The notes: generated by a model not told the origin, from the sequence alone. DNA of 64,000 nucleotides from Pseudoalteromonas shioyasakiensis (GCA_013391845.1 CP058414.1:2342501-2406500); one strand, 5' to 3'. Positions 7,317 to 17,560 are shown, numbered from the stretch's first letter. Numbers and translations: made by a program.

Positions 7317-9152
7317 TCAGATGTCTAACACTCTTTTTGGATCTCGCGGATAAAACTCATCAGGCTGTTTAGTGCACAAATCAAATTCACGGGTATTTTT
7401 GTAAGGTAGCTTCATAAAGCCTGCCACACCGACATCAGTGATATTGACAGCATATTGCATAAGCTTGCTTAATAAGCGTTTAAATTCAGGCTCTTTACTG
7501 GCATCAAGCAAACGATAGTAATGATGTATTTTCATCCTATCAGGTAAGGCTTCAAAAATGATGCAGCCAGTATGGTGTATTTGGTTTAGCTCAAATACGC
7601 ACTTAATGACCTTTTTCGGGAGCTGTAACTGCTCATCTGGGTCTTTACCATCTTCAAAGTAAGAATGCGGTCTGGTTACGTCTGAGGCTTGTAAATCCAT
7701 TACTTCATAATCAAGCTCAGGTAAATGCTCAAACTTAAATGCACCGGTGCCATCCCGTTCCAGCTGAATGGTTTTACGTGCATCAAACAGGCAACATTTA
7801 AAGAGACCTTTTTGTTCAATTCCCTGCGCCAACATCACAGTGTTGTTTATGGCATCGGTAAACGCAGTGCCAAGTGTTTCATCATGCAGAATAAGTGAAG
7901 ACTCAACAAACAGGGAGTTTTCTTTCCAATGAAAGCTCAAGCCCCCTACTACCGGGTATTTAGCTAAACGGCTTATTGATGCCAGAAAAGCTTTTTCGGT
8001 GTCGCCGGTATCAAATAAAAACTCTTTGTAGTATCTATCGAGCTGAGCGTCATTTACATCAAGTAATTGTTGATTATGGTCGGCTTGCCTTAAAAATTGC
8101 TTACGTGAGCTGTAAACCACCGTATCTGGGTGCTCATCAAACTCACTAAACCAATAAGGAATATAAGGGCGAATGACTTTACAAGGTAGCTCAGGTAGGT
8201 AAGCTTTAGCCATTGTAGGCATATTACGCATAAAATAATCACCCGCCCCATCGCGAGTGGCCTTATTTTTTGAAAGCATACCATCAATGACTCGGGCAAG
8301 CTCCATAGGTAAATTTAAGCTTGTAGCCGGAATAACCGCTGCACCAAATCGGCAAGATTGAGCAGAGGCTAATGCATAAAGAGTTGATGCAACACCTTGT
8401 TCATCAAATCGTGGCGATGATTGTCCACCTGACATTTGCTCGTCACCAATAAAATACACATCACCCATACGTGCATTCGTGGTGCTTATATCAGCAGACA
8501 TAAGATCCATAAAATTGCTGGCAACCGGATTCCCTTCAGCGTCTATTTGTGCATAAACAGAGCTGCCCCAGTCTACCAACGACAATTTATTGGTTTGTTC
8601 ATCATAAACAATATTAGAGGGTTTAATATCGCCATGCACAATTGGCTGTGGACTTAGACCATTTTTGTGTTCACGCAAATCTACCAGCACATTGCGTAGC
8701 CTAAGAGCCAGCGCCATGACTTTTGCTGCACTAAAACGCCCCTGTTTGATGGATATTTTCTCTAAGTCTTCACCTAGAGCGCGCTCCATCATTAAAATAC
8801 CTTGCTTTTTAATGCGTTCAAAAGCATAAAATTTGGGCACCAGCGGGTTATTAACTTGCGAGAGCATGTAGGCTTCGTCTTCTAGGCGATCACGTACACT
8901 TTGTGCAAGGGTTATACGTGAAAACTTAAATACCCAAGGTAAGCCTTCATCATCAACACCCGCAAAAACAAATCCAAACGCTCCAGAACCAATTAATTCA
9001 ACGTCACTGTAACCAAGCAAGGTAAGTTGTTTAATACATATGTTAAGCCATTGACGGTGCTTTTTAGCATCATGGTGAGACAGCAAATAAACAGACTGTT
9101 CTTCATTGATATAAAAATTGCGGATTTGTTTGGGATTCACTGCATCTCTCAA
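7317..9152 (-). CDS. Hanks-type serine/threonine protein kinase with unique C-terminal region
   Basis: The 611-residue protein has a protein kinase domain at about 45-320: glycine loop GSGAFG (55-60), ATP-site Lys76, Glu93, catalytic loop HGDIKPSN (173-180), and DWG (194-196) in place of the usual DFG. HGD in place of HRD is common in bacterial kinases. All catalytic residues are present, so it should be active. Residues 330-611 match no family I recognise. No membrane segment is visible, so it is cytoplasmic. A 43-base gap separates it from a small membrane protein gene upstream on the same strand, a possible partner. Confidence 0.85.
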   Translation of the reverse strand: MRDAVNPKQIRNFYINEEQSVYLLSHHDAKKHRQWLNICIKQLTLLGYSDVELIGSGAFGFVFAGVDDEGLPWVFKFSRITLAQSVRDRLEDEAYMLSQVNNPLVPKFYAFERIKKQGILMMERALGEDLEKISIKQGRFSAAKVMALALRLRNVLVDLREHKNGLSPQPIVHGDIKPSNIVYDEQTNKLSLVDWGSSVYAQIDAEGNPVASNFMDLMSADISTTNARMGDVYFIGDEQMSGGQSSPRFDEQGVASTLYALASAQSCRFGAAVIPATSLNLPMELARVIDGMLSKNKATRDGAGDYFMRNMPTMAKAYLPELPCKVIRPYIPYWFSEFDEHPDTVVYSSRKQFLRQADHNQQLLDVNDAQLDRYYKEFLFDTGDTEKAFLASISRLAKYPVVGGLSFHWKENSLFVESSLILHDETLGTAFTDAINNTVMLAQGIEQKGLFKCCLFDARKTIQLERDGTGAFKFEHLPELDYEVMDLQASDVTRPHSYFEDGKDPDEQLQLPKKVIKCVFELNQIHHTGCIIFEALPDRMKIHHYYRLLDASKEPEFKRLLSKLMQYAVNITDVGVAGFMKLPYKNTREFDLCTKQPDEFYPRDPKRVLDI

Positions 9153-9195
9153 AGTTAAGCGGCATTTAACCGCTTAATTATTGAATGCTAGACAG

Positions 9196-9684
9196 TTAAT
9201 TACAAGGCTTTTGCTCTTCGATGATCCAGCCATGATTTTTAAAGACTAATTCTGAAAAAATTAAGATGGCGCCAGCAAGTAAAATAAGCTCGTTGAGTGA
9301 TATAACTTCTGCCATGAATATCCATCCCAAAACAAAAAATGCTAAGAGATCGAGATACCTGAAATACCAAGCGACTTTTCGTGTTTTACCGTATGTGAGT
9401 CTGTAGCGTTGTACTAATTCACCTTCACACTCTAATGATATAACAGCTGAGAACTTGAAGAAGGGTTTAACGCTTATACACAACTGACAGGATTTACCAT
9501 CAATATTAAACTCATGAACAGATTTTGTTTTAAAGTTACGTGATTCTGCTATTAATTCACCGTCTACTTTCAGAACTTCTTTACCTGAGTAAGCAGAACC
9601 CCAGTATTCAATTAAATGTTCACCCAGTTTGAAGTTAGCTTTAATTCCCTTGCTCATTGATACTGTAATGCCATCACTATTCAT
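9196..9684 (-). CDS. hypothetical membrane protein next to the kinase
   Basis: I do not recognise this 162-residue protein. Residues 1-105 alternate polar and hydrophobic residues like a beta-rich domain. Two hydrophobic helices follow (about 110-127 and 131-148), then a short charged tail. The start has a weak GGAG-like ribosome-binding site. It precedes the kinase gene on the same strand by 43 bases and may be co-transcribed, so a role as membrane anchor or kinase substrate is possible but only a guess. Confidence 0.6.
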   Translation of the reverse strand: MNSDGITVSMSKGIKANFKLGEHLIEYWGSAYSGKEVLKVDGELIAESRNFKTKSVHEFNIDGKSCQLCISVKPFFKFSAVISLECEGELVQRYRLTYGKTRKVAWYFRYLDLLAFFVLGWIFMAEVISLNELILLAGAILIFSELVFKNHGWIIEEQKPCN

Positions 9685-9725
9685 AAAATCTCCTTATCAT
9701 TATGAATTTAAAATACTTTAAATAT

Positions 9726-9755
9726 AAAAAAACGGCAAGCTAGGCTTACCGTTTT
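9726..9755 (-). terminator. terminator of the ivd operon
   Basis: On the minus strand AAAACGGTAAGC pairs with GCTTGCCGTTTT (one mismatch, 3-base loop), followed by a T tract, 36 bases after the ivdG stop. Confidence 0.8.
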
Positions 9756-9790
9756 GGTACTTTCAATTGGTAAAGGGTTACCAATTAAAA

Positions 9791-10552
9791 TTAAAGGCGA
9801 ATACCGCCATCAATTTCAACAACACGACCCGTAAAGAAATCATTCTCTACAATGTATTGTGCTGTTTGAGCTATTTCTTCAGCTTCACCAAAACGACCGA
9901 CAGGCGTTACCGCCATCATGCGTTGTTTTGCTTCTGGTTTCATTGCATCTGTCATTGCTGTGCGAATAACACCTGGTGCAATTGCACCAACACGGATACC
10001 AAAACGACCTAACTCTTTCGCCCAACCTGTTGTCATCGCAACAACACCGGCTTTAGATGCAGCATAGTTTGTTTGGCCTATGTTGCCAGCGCGTGCAACG
10101 CTAGACATATTAACGATAACGCCACCTTTGCCTGACTCAATCATGTGGCTCGCAGCTTCACGTCCTGCTAAAAATACACCGGTAAGATTCACATCAATCA
10201 CTGATTGAAACTGAGCCAACGACATTTTATCAACCACTTTGCCTTCTTTCGCTTTAATAAACATACCATCGCGTAAGATACCTGCATTGTTAATTAACAC
10301 ACCGATATGGCCAAAGTCTTTGTTAATAGTATTAAACGTTGCTACAACAGCGTCTTCATCGGTCACATTGGCAGCATAAGCCATCACTTTTGTGCCATGT
10401 TTAGAAAGTGCAGATACTGCAGTATCAAGTACGTCTTGTTGCATATCTATAAGTGCAATGTTAGCACCAAGTGATGCAAATTTTTCGGCCATCGCAAAGC
10501 CTAAACCTTGCGCACCACCTGTAATTACGATGTTGTTGTTTTTAATTTCCAC
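9791..10552 (-). CDS. ivdG: short-chain dehydrogenase, likely 2-methyl-3-hydroxybutyryl-CoA dehydrogenase
   Basis: This 253-residue classical SDR has the NAD-binding TGGAQGLG (11-18), the NNAG motif (88-91), and a Ser-Tyr-Lys triad (S150/151, Y163, K167). Family members include FabG-like acetoacetyl-CoA reductases. Last position in an ivdABCDEFG-ordered operon supports oxidation of 2-methyl-3-hydroxybutyryl-CoA in isoleucine breakdown. It is 9 bases after ivdF, and the operon terminator follows. Confidence 0.85.
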   Translation of the reverse strand: MEIKNNNIVITGGAQGLGFAMAEKFASLGANIALIDMQQDVLDTAVSALSKHGTKVMAYAANVTDEDAVVATFNTINKDFGHIGVLINNAGILRDGMFIKAKEGKVVDKMSLAQFQSVIDVNLTGVFLAGREAASHMIESGKGGVIVNMSSVARAGNIGQTNYAASKAGVVAMTTGWAKELGRFGIRVGAIAPGVIRTAMTDAMKPEAKQRMMAVTPVGRFGEAEEIAQTAQYIVENDFFTGRVVEIDGGIRL

Positions 10553-10561
10553 AACAAACTC

Positions 10562-11452
10562 CTACTTCGAGAATAATTTAAAAATAGCGCTAAAATCATC
10601 ACTACCTGCACCTTGATGCTGAAGCATAGTGTATAAATTCTTCGCCATTGACCCCATTGGGGTAGATGAATTACTTTGTTGAGCCGCTTCCATAGCAAGA
10701 CCTAAGTCTTTTGCCATCAAATCAACCATAAAGCCAGGTTTATAATCATTACTTGCTGGTGCTGTTTCCATTACACCAGGGCATGGATTGTAAAGCTCAA
10801 GCGTCCAGTTACGGCCAGAGCTTGCAGTCATGATGTCACTTAACACTTTTGGATCAAGCCCGTTGTTAATGCCCATTTGTAGTGCTTCGCTAGTACCAGC
10901 CATTAAAATGCTTAGCAGCATGTTGTTACATATTTTTGCCACTTGGCCAGCGCCAATATCACCAGCATGGAAGATGTTTTTACCCATATCAACTAAAGCA
11001 AGCTTAGCTTTTTCAAAGTGGCTTTGCTCACCACCAACGATAAAGGTTAAAGTGCCTGCTGTTGCACCAGCAACACCACCTGATACCGGCGCATCAACAA
11101 AATCAATGCCTTTTTGAGCAAGTTCGCTGCCCACCTGACGCGCTGACTCTGCGTCAATGGTTGAGCAGTCAATGACTAAGGTTTTGCTATCAAGTAAGTT
11201 GATAAGACCCGTTTCACCTAAGTAAAGCGACTTAACATGCTTGCTTGCCGGAAGCATACTGATAAATATATCTGCACCAATGGCACACTCAGCCGCATCA
11301 TTTGCAGCAACTGCACCTTTATCGGCAAGTTCACTTACTGCTGTTTTATTTAAGTCAAACACACGAACTGTGTGACCCGCATTAACAAGGTTTGCCGCCA
11401 TCGGGCCACCCATGTTGCCTAAACCAATAAATCCTATTGTTAATTTAGCCAT
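10562..11452 (-). CDS. ivdF: 3-hydroxyisobutyrate dehydrogenase
   Basis: This enzyme (also called MmsB) oxidises 3-hydroxyisobutyrate to methylmalonate semialdehyde with NAD in valine catabolism. The 296 residues show the N-terminal dinucleotide motif GFIGLGNMGGPMA, the substrate-site block DAPVSGGVAGA (about 121-131), and the catalytic Lys within GAGQVAKICNN (about 165-175). It lies 17 bases after ivdE and 9 before ivdG. Confidence 0.93.
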   Translation of the reverse strand: MAKLTIGFIGLGNMGGPMAANLVNAGHTVRVFDLNKTAVSELADKGAVAANDAAECAIGADIFISMLPASKHVKSLYLGETGLINLLDSKTLVIDCSTIDAESARQVGSELAQKGIDFVDAPVSGGVAGATAGTLTFIVGGEQSHFEKAKLALVDMGKNIFHAGDIGAGQVAKICNNMLLSILMAGTSEALQMGINNGLDPKVLSDIMTASSGRNWTLELYNPCPGVMETAPASNDYKPGFMVDLMAKDLGLAMEAAQQSNSSTPMGSMAKNLYTMLQHQGAGSDDFSAIFKLFSK

Positions 11453-11469
11453 TTGTTTACCCCTTGGAC

Positions 11470-12612
11470 TTAAGATGAAGTTAACGAATTGAGTGGATGA
11501 GTTTGCTCATCCCAGCGTGGTGTAAAGAAGCTATCTACAACTACTTCGTCGATATCGCTAAGCGATTTAAACTGCCAGTTAGGTGCACCGTCTTTGTCGA
11601 TTAATAGCGCACGGACCCCTTCTTGGAACTCGCCTACTTCGCCACAGCGTACCGACATGCCTAGTTCCATTTTGAAGCACTGTGCTAATGTCATCTCTTT
11701 TGAGTTTGCTAATTGACGTTCAACCAGCGCACAACTAAGCGGACAACCATGCGCTAATGACTTTTGCGCACGTGTGAGCCATTTGTCTTCGGTATCTAAA
11801 CCTTGGATGTAGTCGATTTTGCCCTGCAATGAGTCAAATTCAGCCAACTTTTGAATAACCTCAAGATTATCCTTTACGTTTCCTTTAGGTACGCGGCCTG
11901 AAATATTATCAATCGAGATTAAAATTTTAGTCAGCTTTTCGTGATTTAATGAAGCTGTTTTGCCCCACTTTTCATCAGTGATAGCCGTTAACATAGCATC
12001 ATATTTATCGGCAGTTGCATAGTGATCAGCAAGATTAACAAACAATGCATCTTCAGCATTGATAGACGCTGCAGTTAATCCTAAAAATAGACCAACTTGC
12101 TCAGGCATTTTATGTAAGAAATAACTGCCACCAACATCAGGGTATAAACCAATGGTAAGCTCAGGCATTGCAATACGAGAGGTTTCTGTTACCACGCGGT
12201 GACTTGCCCCTGCCATTAAACCTAAGCCGCCACCCATAACAATGCCATTACCCCAAAGTAAAATTGGTTTTTCATAGCAATGAATCAGATAGTCTAATTT
12301 ATACTCAAGGGTAAAAAAATCTTCGATGTAATTAGCTGGCTCACCCGTGCTCATTGCTTTATGCAGGCTTACTACATCGCCACCGGCACAAAATGCTTTT
12401 TCGCCAGCACCTTTTAAAATAACCATGGCAACAGTGTCATCTTCAGCCCATTTTCTAAGCTGAGGCTCAAGCAGTTGGATCATGTCGTAATTTAAGGCGT
12501 TTAACGATTTTGGCGCATTGAGTGTAGCAATTGCAATGAGGCCACTTGCGGCCTCAGCAGTTTCAAACACCACAGGCGCATCTTGATGATTTAGTAGTGT
12601 TACATTAGTCAT
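11470..12612 (-). CDS. ivdE: 3-hydroxyisobutyryl-CoA hydrolase
   Basis: A crotonase-fold hydrolase that releases 3-hydroxyisobutyrate from its CoA ester in valine catabolism. At 380 residues it has the extended HIBCH length rather than the 260 of hydratases, with the oxyanion segments AFCAGGDVV and GIVMGGGLGL and the conserved PELTIGLYPDVGGSYFL. An upstream TTG would add five residues. The ATG at 12610-12612 is chosen because it overlaps the ivdD stop as TAATG, the usual coupling arrangement. Confidence 0.92.
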   Translation of the reverse strand: MTNVTLLNHQDAPVVFETAEAASGLIAIATLNAPKSLNALNYDMIQLLEPQLRKWAEDDTVAMVILKGAGEKAFCAGGDVVSLHKAMSTGEPANYIEDFFTLEYKLDYLIHCYEKPILLWGNGIVMGGGLGLMAGASHRVVTETSRIAMPELTIGLYPDVGGSYFLHKMPEQVGLFLGLTAASINAEDALFVNLADHYATADKYDAMLTAITDEKWGKTASLNHEKLTKILISIDNISGRVPKGNVKDNLEVIQKLAEFDSLQGKIDYIQGLDTEDKWLTRAQKSLAHGCPLSCALVERQLANSKEMTLAQCFKMELGMSVRCGEVGEFQEGVRALLIDKDGAPNWQFKSLSDIDEVVVDSFFTPRWDEQTHPLNSLTSS

Positions 12613-13391
12613 TAGCCATTTACCCAATTAGCTTTACGCTTTTCTAAGAACGCATTCACACCTTCTTTTTGGTCTTGCGTATCAAATAATTGTACAAATA
12701 ACTCACGCTCTAGTGGTAAAGCATGAGCCATTGGCTGCGTGCGACCTTTTTGAATAAGCTCTTTACATGCAGTAACAGCAACCGGACTTTGCTCGCCAAC
12801 TTGGTTAGCAAGTTTCATTGCCGCAGCTAAACTTTCGCCAGCGCCAACCACTTCTTCAACAAGGCCTATCTCGCGTGCTTTGTCTGCTTTTAGGCGCTCG
12901 CCACATAAGATCATGCGTTTTGCCCAGCCTTCACCTACAAGCCATGCAAGATTTTGCGTACCACCAGCACATGGCAGTAAGCCAACTTTTGCTTCTGGTA
13001 ATGCCATTTGTGCTTGCTCTTCGGCAATACGAATATCACAAGCAAGTGCAACTTCAAGGCCGCCGCCCATGGCATAACCATTAATTGCCGCGATTGATAC
13101 GCCACGGAAATTGGTTAGTGCTTCAAATGCATCACCAAACACTTTTGACATAGTTGCAGCTACACCTTTGTCACCACTGGCAAACACGTTTAAATCGGCA
13201 CCAGCGCTAAAGAACTTTTCACCTTGACCTGTGATCACTAATGCATACACATTTTTGTTGGCATTTAGCTCAGTCACAGTCTCTTTAAGTGCTGTTAATG
13301 TATCTTGTGTCCAGGTATTCGCTGGCGGGTTGTTCATGGTTAAAACCGCTACGTTACCTTCAATATTTAAATCAATCGATGGATTAGACAT
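12612..13391 (-). CDS. ivdD: enoyl-CoA hydratase of valine/isoleucine degradation
   Basis: The 259-residue crotonase hydrates methacrylyl-CoA and tiglyl-CoA. The oxyanion-hole segments FSAGADLNVF (about 62-71) and GYAMGGGLEVALACD (about 105-119) are present, with the catalytic Glu region ALPEAKVGLLP. The stop overlaps the ivdE start by one base, and the start lies 10 bases after ivdC. The substrate is inferred from the operon. Confidence 0.9.
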   Translation of the reverse strand: MSNPSIDLNIEGNVAVLTMNNPPANTWTQDTLTALKETVTELNANKNVYALVITGQGEKFFSAGADLNVFASGDKGVAATMSKVFGDAFEALTNFRGVSIAAINGYAMGGGLEVALACDIRIAEEQAQMALPEAKVGLLPCAGGTQNLAWLVGEGWAKRMILCGERLKADKAREIGLVEEVVGAGESLAAAMKLANQVGEQSPVAVTACKELIQKGRTQPMAHALPLERELFVQLFDTQDQKEGVNAFLEKRKANWVNG

Positions 13392-13401
13392 AGTATGCTC
13401 C

Positions 13402-14559
13402 TTATAGAATGTCGCCAGCTGACTCGGCTAAGATACGACGTGCGATAATCACACGCATGATTTCGTTTGTGCCTTCAAGTATTTGATGCACACGTACGTC
13501 TCTAAAATGACGCTCTAATGGGTATTCTTTGATGTAACCGTAACCACCGTGAATTTGCAGTGCATCATCACAGACTTTAAAACCAACATCTGTTGCAAAA
13601 CGTTTTGCCATTGCACAATAAGTGGTTTTTTCGCTATCACCGGTATCTAGTTTAAATGCCGCTAAGCGAACCATTTGACGAGCCGCAACAAGTTCTGTGT
13701 TCATATCGGCAATTTTGAACTGCAATGCTTGGAAAGCAGCTAATGGCTTACCAAATTGCTCACGTTCTTTTAGGTATTCGCGAGCAGTATTAAGAGCTGC
13801 TTGTGCTGTACCTAATGAACAGGTAGCAATATTAATACGACCCCCGTCTAAGCCTTGCATTGCAAACTTAAAGCCTTCGCCTTCTTGGCCTAATAAGTTA
13901 GCCGCAGGAACTCTTACACCTTCAAAACTAATTAAGCGTGTTGGCTGGGCATTCCAGCCCATTTTTTCTTCAGCTTTACCGTATTCAATACCCGCTGCGT
14001 CAGCAGGAACAACAAAAGCCGAAATACCTGCTGCGCCTTCGCCACCAGTGCGAGCCATAACAACGAGTAAGTCAGTTTCACCAGCACCCGAGATAAACAT
14101 CTTAGAGCCTGAGATCACATACTCATCGCCCTCTTTTACTGCTTTGGTTTTTAGCGATGCCGCATCAGAGCCAGAGCCAGGCTCAGTTAAACAGTAAGAA
14201 GCAAGTAACTCACCCATCACTAATTGTTCACAGTACTGGGCTTTAACTTCATCAGTACCAAAGCTTGCAATCATCCACGTTGCCATATTATGAATGGTCA
14301 ACATAGCGGTCGTTGCTGTACAACCCATGGCAAGCTGTTCAAAAATAATGCTTGAATCTAGGCGAGATAAACCTAAGCCACCCGCTTCTTCTGGGGTATA
14401 TAAACCACAAAAGCCAAGCTCACCGGCTGCTTTTATCGTGTCTTTAGGGAAAATGTGTTCTTGGTCCCACTTAGCTGCGTATGGAGCAAGTTCAGACTCT
14501 GCAAACTGACGGGCTGTTTCAGCAAACGCTTGCTGATCTTCGGTTAAATTAAAGTCCAT
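13402..14559 (-). CDS. ivdC: isobutyryl-CoA / 2-methylbutyryl-CoA dehydrogenase
   Basis: This 385-residue FAD-dependent acyl-CoA dehydrogenase introduces the alpha-beta double bond in branched acyl-CoAs from valine and isoleucine and passes electrons to ETF. Seen: SYCLTEPGSGSDAAS (FAD/substrate site), the GGYGYIKEYPLERHFRD block, and the catalytic Glu in LEGTNEIMR near the C-terminus, the usual site for short-chain members (unlike LiuA). Fourth from last in the ivd operon. Confidence 0.92.
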   Translation of the reverse strand: MDFNLTEDQQAFAETARQFAESELAPYAAKWDQEHIFPKDTIKAAGELGFCGLYTPEEAGGLGLSRLDSSIIFEQLAMGCTATTAMLTIHNMATWMIASFGTDEVKAQYCEQLVMGELLASYCLTEPGSGSDAASLKTKAVKEGDEYVISGSKMFISGAGETDLLVVMARTGGEGAAGISAFVVPADAAGIEYGKAEEKMGWNAQPTRLISFEGVRVPAANLLGQEGEGFKFAMQGLDGGRINIATCSLGTAQAALNTAREYLKEREQFGKPLAAFQALQFKIADMNTELVAARQMVRLAAFKLDTGDSEKTTYCAMAKRFATDVGFKVCDDALQIHGGYGYIKEYPLERHFRDVRVHQILEGTNEIMRVIIARRILAESAGDIL

Positions 14560-14628
14560 AGTAGACCTCTATTTTGTTGTCTTATTCTTGTGTGAATAAC
14601 GATTGTTGTCGTTTAAATGTGTGTTCTT

Positions 14629-14650
14629 TGAGCGAGCGTGTGCTCGCTCA
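14629..14650. repeat. intercistronic hairpin between ivdB and ivdC
   Basis: Perfect 9-base arms TGAGCGAGC / GCTCGCTCA enclose a 4-base loop in the 110-base gap after ivdB. There is no T tract, so it looks like an mRNA-stabilising or attenuating hairpin rather than a full terminator. Confidence 0.6.
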
Positions 14651-14669
14651 GCAGTAAATTAATTACGGC

Positions 14670-16160
14670 TTATTTAAGGTTGATACTCATGTTAGGACCT
14701 GAGGCGATATCATCCTCGAACCAACGTGAAGTAATTGTTTTCGTTTCTGTGTAAAAACGAATACCTTGCTTACCATAGGTGTGTTGATCACCGTAGAATG
14801 AGCCTTTCCAACCTGTGAAAGAGAAAAACGGTAGTGGCACAGGAATTGGCACATTGATACCAACTTGACCTACTTCGATTTCATGTTGGAATTTACGTGC
14901 AGCAGCGCCGCTTGATGTGAATAACGAAGTACCGTTACCGTACGGCGAGTTATTGATAAGCTCAATCGCCTCCTCAAGAGTATCTACAAACATACAAGCC
15001 AATACAGGACCAAAGATCTCTTCTTTGTATAAATCCATCTCGGTTGTTACATCAGTAAATAGCGTTGGACCAACCCAGTTACCTTGCTCGTAACCTTCAA
15101 CAGTAAAGTCAGAGCCATCAATTAAGCACGTTGCACCTTGTGCTTTACCACTTGCGATAAGTGATAAAATACGATCTTTAGCTGCTTTTGATGTTTGTGG
15201 GCCGTAAGCCGCGTTAGCATCATCCCATACACCAGGGCGTACGTTTTCAAAGCCTGCTTTAATTTCATCAACCCAGTCTTTTGCTTGACCAACAAACACA
15301 GCAACCGAAATACCCATACAACGCTGACCTGCAGCACCTACTGACGCGCCAACTAAGTTATTAACAACATGCGCTTTACTCGCATCAGGCATAATAACCA
15401 TATGGTTTTTTGCACCTACACAGGCTTGTACACGCTTAAGATTTGCAGTGCCTTTTGAATAGATGTATTCACCAACACCACACGAACCAACAAATGAAAT
15501 AGCGCGCACTGCTGGATCTTCTAATAAACGGTCAACTTGAGGTTTTGTTCCATGCACAACTTGTAACACCCCTTTTGGTGCACCCGCTTCAACAAATAGT
15601 TCAGCTAAACGCATTGGTGTTAATGGATCTTGCTCTGATGGTTTCAGAATAAAGGTGTTACCACACACAATAGCCAGTGGGAACATCCATAATGGGATCA
15701 TCGCAGGGAAGTTAAATGGCGTAATACCCGCACATACACCTAGTGGCTGCATGTAAGAGTAAGTATCGATTTTACGGGCTACGTTTTCCATTGTTTCGCC
15801 CATCATTAATGATGGTGCATTGGCTGCTTGCTCAACAACTTCAATACCACGCCAAACATCACCTTTGGCATCTTCAAATGTTTTACCCAGCTCATGACAA
15901 ATAATCGTCGCAAGCTCATCATGGTTTTCTTTTAACAGTGCAGCGTATTTCATCATAATGCGCGCACGCTCAGAGATAGGTACTTCTTTCCAAGTTTTAA
16001 AAGTTTCTTTTGCAGATTCAATGGCTGCATTCATTTCTGCATCCGTTGCACACGGAACTTGAGCTAACACTTCTTGGTTTGCAGGATTGATAACATCAAT
16101 CAGCTGCGTTGAACTTGATTGGGTAAATTCGCCGTTGATAAATAAAGGTACTTGGTGCAT
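14670..16160 (-). CDS. ivdB: methylmalonate-semialdehyde dehydrogenase (CoA-acylating)
   Basis: MmsA-type aldehyde dehydrogenase (496 residues) that converts methylmalonate semialdehyde to propionyl-CoA with NAD and CoA. The catalytic Cys lies in [11 protein letters not shown] (about residue 285). The NAD-site [10 protein letters not shown] and the C-terminal [23 protein letters not shown] block are typical of MmsA rather than other ALDHs. It follows ivdA by 92 bases. Confidence 0.95.
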   Translation of the reverse strand: MHQVPLFINGEFTQSSSTQLIDVINPANQEVLAQVPCATDAEMNAAIESAKETFKTWKEVPISERARIMMKYAALLKENHDELATIICHELGKTFEDAKGDVWRGIEVVEQAANAPSLMMGETMENVARKIDTYSYMQPLGVCAGITPFNFPAMIPLWMFPLAIVCGNTFILKPSEQDPLTPMRLAELFVEAGAPKGVLQVVHGTKPQVDRLLEDPAVRAISFVGSCGVGEYIYSKGTANLKRVQACVGAKNHMVIMPDASKAHVVNNLVGASVGAAGQRCMGISVAVFVGQAKDWVDEIKAGFENVRPGVWDDANAAYGPQTSKAAKDRILSLIASGKAQGATCLIDGSDFTVEGYEQGNWVGPTLFTDVTTEMDLYKEEIFGPVLACMFVDTLEEAIELINNSPYGNGTSLFTSSGAAARKFQHEIEVGQVGINVPIPVPLPFFSFTGWKGSFYGDQHTYGKQGIRFYTETKTITSRWFEDDIASGPNMSINLK

Positions 16161-16252
16161 GAGGCACTCCTCCCCAGTGGGTATAAAGAGGCCGCAACAT
16201 GATAGTTTTTAAAATACGTTGCGGCTGTGAGAGATTAAGTTCGAAAACGTAA

Positions 16253-17434
16253 TTAAATTGCTTCGACTGCCATAGCAACAGCTTCACCACCACCGATACA
16301 CAGTGAGGCAACACCTTTGCTAAGACCACGATTCTTTAATGCATGAATTAACGTTACTAAGATACGCGCGCCACTGGCACCAATTGGGTGGCCGAGTGCA
16401 CAGGCACCGCCATTGACATTTACTTTGCTTTCATCAAGTTTTAACTCGTTAATTGCAAGCATAGTCACCATCGCAAAGGCTTCATTGATTTCCCATAAAT
16501 CAACATCATTAACAGACCAACCTGCTTTTTCTAAAAGCGATTGCATAGCGCCAACCGGTGCTAGCGTAAATTCGCTAGGTGCTTGTGAATGTGTGCTGTG
16601 AGCAACGATACGACAAAGTGGTGTTAAACCTTGTGCTTTAGCATCTGATTCACGCATTAACACAAGCGCTGCTGCACCATCAGAAATTGATGAAGAGTTT
16701 GCAGCTGTGATAGTGCCGTCTTTTTTGAATGCAGGACGTAAACCAGGGATTTTATCAGGACGTGCATTACCTGGTTGCTCATCAATCGCAACAGTCACAT
16801 CACCTTTACGCGTAGAAATAGTATGCGCTGCAATCTCGTTCGCAAATGCGCCGGTTTCAATCGCGCTGTTTGCTTTAGTCAGTGAGCTAAGTGCAAAATT
16901 ATCCATTTGTTCACGACCAATTGAATACTGATCGGCAGTGTCTTGAGCAAAACAACCCATTGCTTTGTTATCGTAAGCATCTTCAAGGCCATCACACATC
17001 ATGTGATCTTTTACTTCACCATGACCCATACGCATACCTGAACGTGCATTCGGTAACATATAAGGCGCGTTGCTCATGCTCTCCATGCCACCAGCAACCG
17101 CTGAGTTGATAGAGCCTGATTTAATTAAGTCATGGGCAAACATCGCAGCCTTTAAGCCAGAGCCACACACTTTATTAATTGTTGTTGCACCAGTACCTTG
17201 ATTAAGGCCCGCTTTTAACATCGCTTGGCGCGCAGGTGCTTGACCAAGACCAGCTGGTAATACACAACCCATAATTACTTCATCAATCTTATCGGCTGAT
17301 AAACCGGCTTGCTCTAAGCTACTTTTAATAGCTGTAGCACCTAAATCAGTTGCGTGTGCACCACTTAGTGCGCCCATAAAACCACCCATAGGGGTACGTT
17401 TTGCGGCAACAATAACAACGGCTTCAGTAGTCAT
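16253..17434 (-). CDS. ivdA: acetyl-CoA C-acyltransferase (thiolase)
   Basis: Thiolase of 393 residues, cleaving 2-methylacetoacetyl-CoA (isoleucine) or acetoacetyl-CoA. The nucleophilic Cys lies in NKVCGSGLKA (about 90), the His in GHPIGASGARI, and the second Cys in SLCIGGGEAVA. An upstream start at 17464 would add ten residues. The ATG at 17432-17434 has GGAG seven bases before it and gives the standard thiolase N-terminus MTTEAVVIVAAKRTP. First gene of the ivd operon, divergent from liuR. Confidence 0.93.
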   Translation of the reverse strand: MTTEAVVIVAAKRTPMGGFMGALSGAHATDLGATAIKSSLEQAGLSADKIDEVIMGCVLPAGLGQAPARQAMLKAGLNQGTGATTINKVCGSGLKAAMFAHDLIKSGSINSAVAGGMESMSNAPYMLPNARSGMRMGHGEVKDHMMCDGLEDAYDNKAMGCFAQDTADQYSIGREQMDNFALSSLTKANSAIETGAFANEIAAHTISTRKGDVTVAIDEQPGNARPDKIPGLRPAFKKDGTITAANSSSISDGAAALVLMRESDAKAQGLTPLCRIVAHSTHSQAPSEFTLAPVGAMQSLLEKAGWSVNDVDLWEINEAFAMVTMLAINELKLDESKVNVNGGACALGHPIGASGARILVTLIHALKNRGLSKGVASLCIGGGEAVAMAVEAI

Positions 17435-17536
17435 AATTGGCTCCATGTAAGTGGTTATCATCATGTGTTCAAATCATGTGTAACCAAACAGTTAATTTGT
17501 TATAGTTTAAATTCGATTTAATTCAGCATACATAAT

Positions 17537-17560
17537 ATTTACGTTTACGCCAACGTAAAT
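17537..17560. promoter_or_regulatory. candidate LiuR operator (ivdA side)
   Basis: Perfect inverted repeat ATTTACGTT / AACGTAAAT with a 6-base spacer, 103 bases before ivdA. MerR-family LiuR controls these operons in related bacteria through an ACGT-containing palindrome. The assignment is by position and symmetry. The 311-base gap between ivdA and liuR holds this box and a second one at 17719-17740. Confidence 0.6.
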
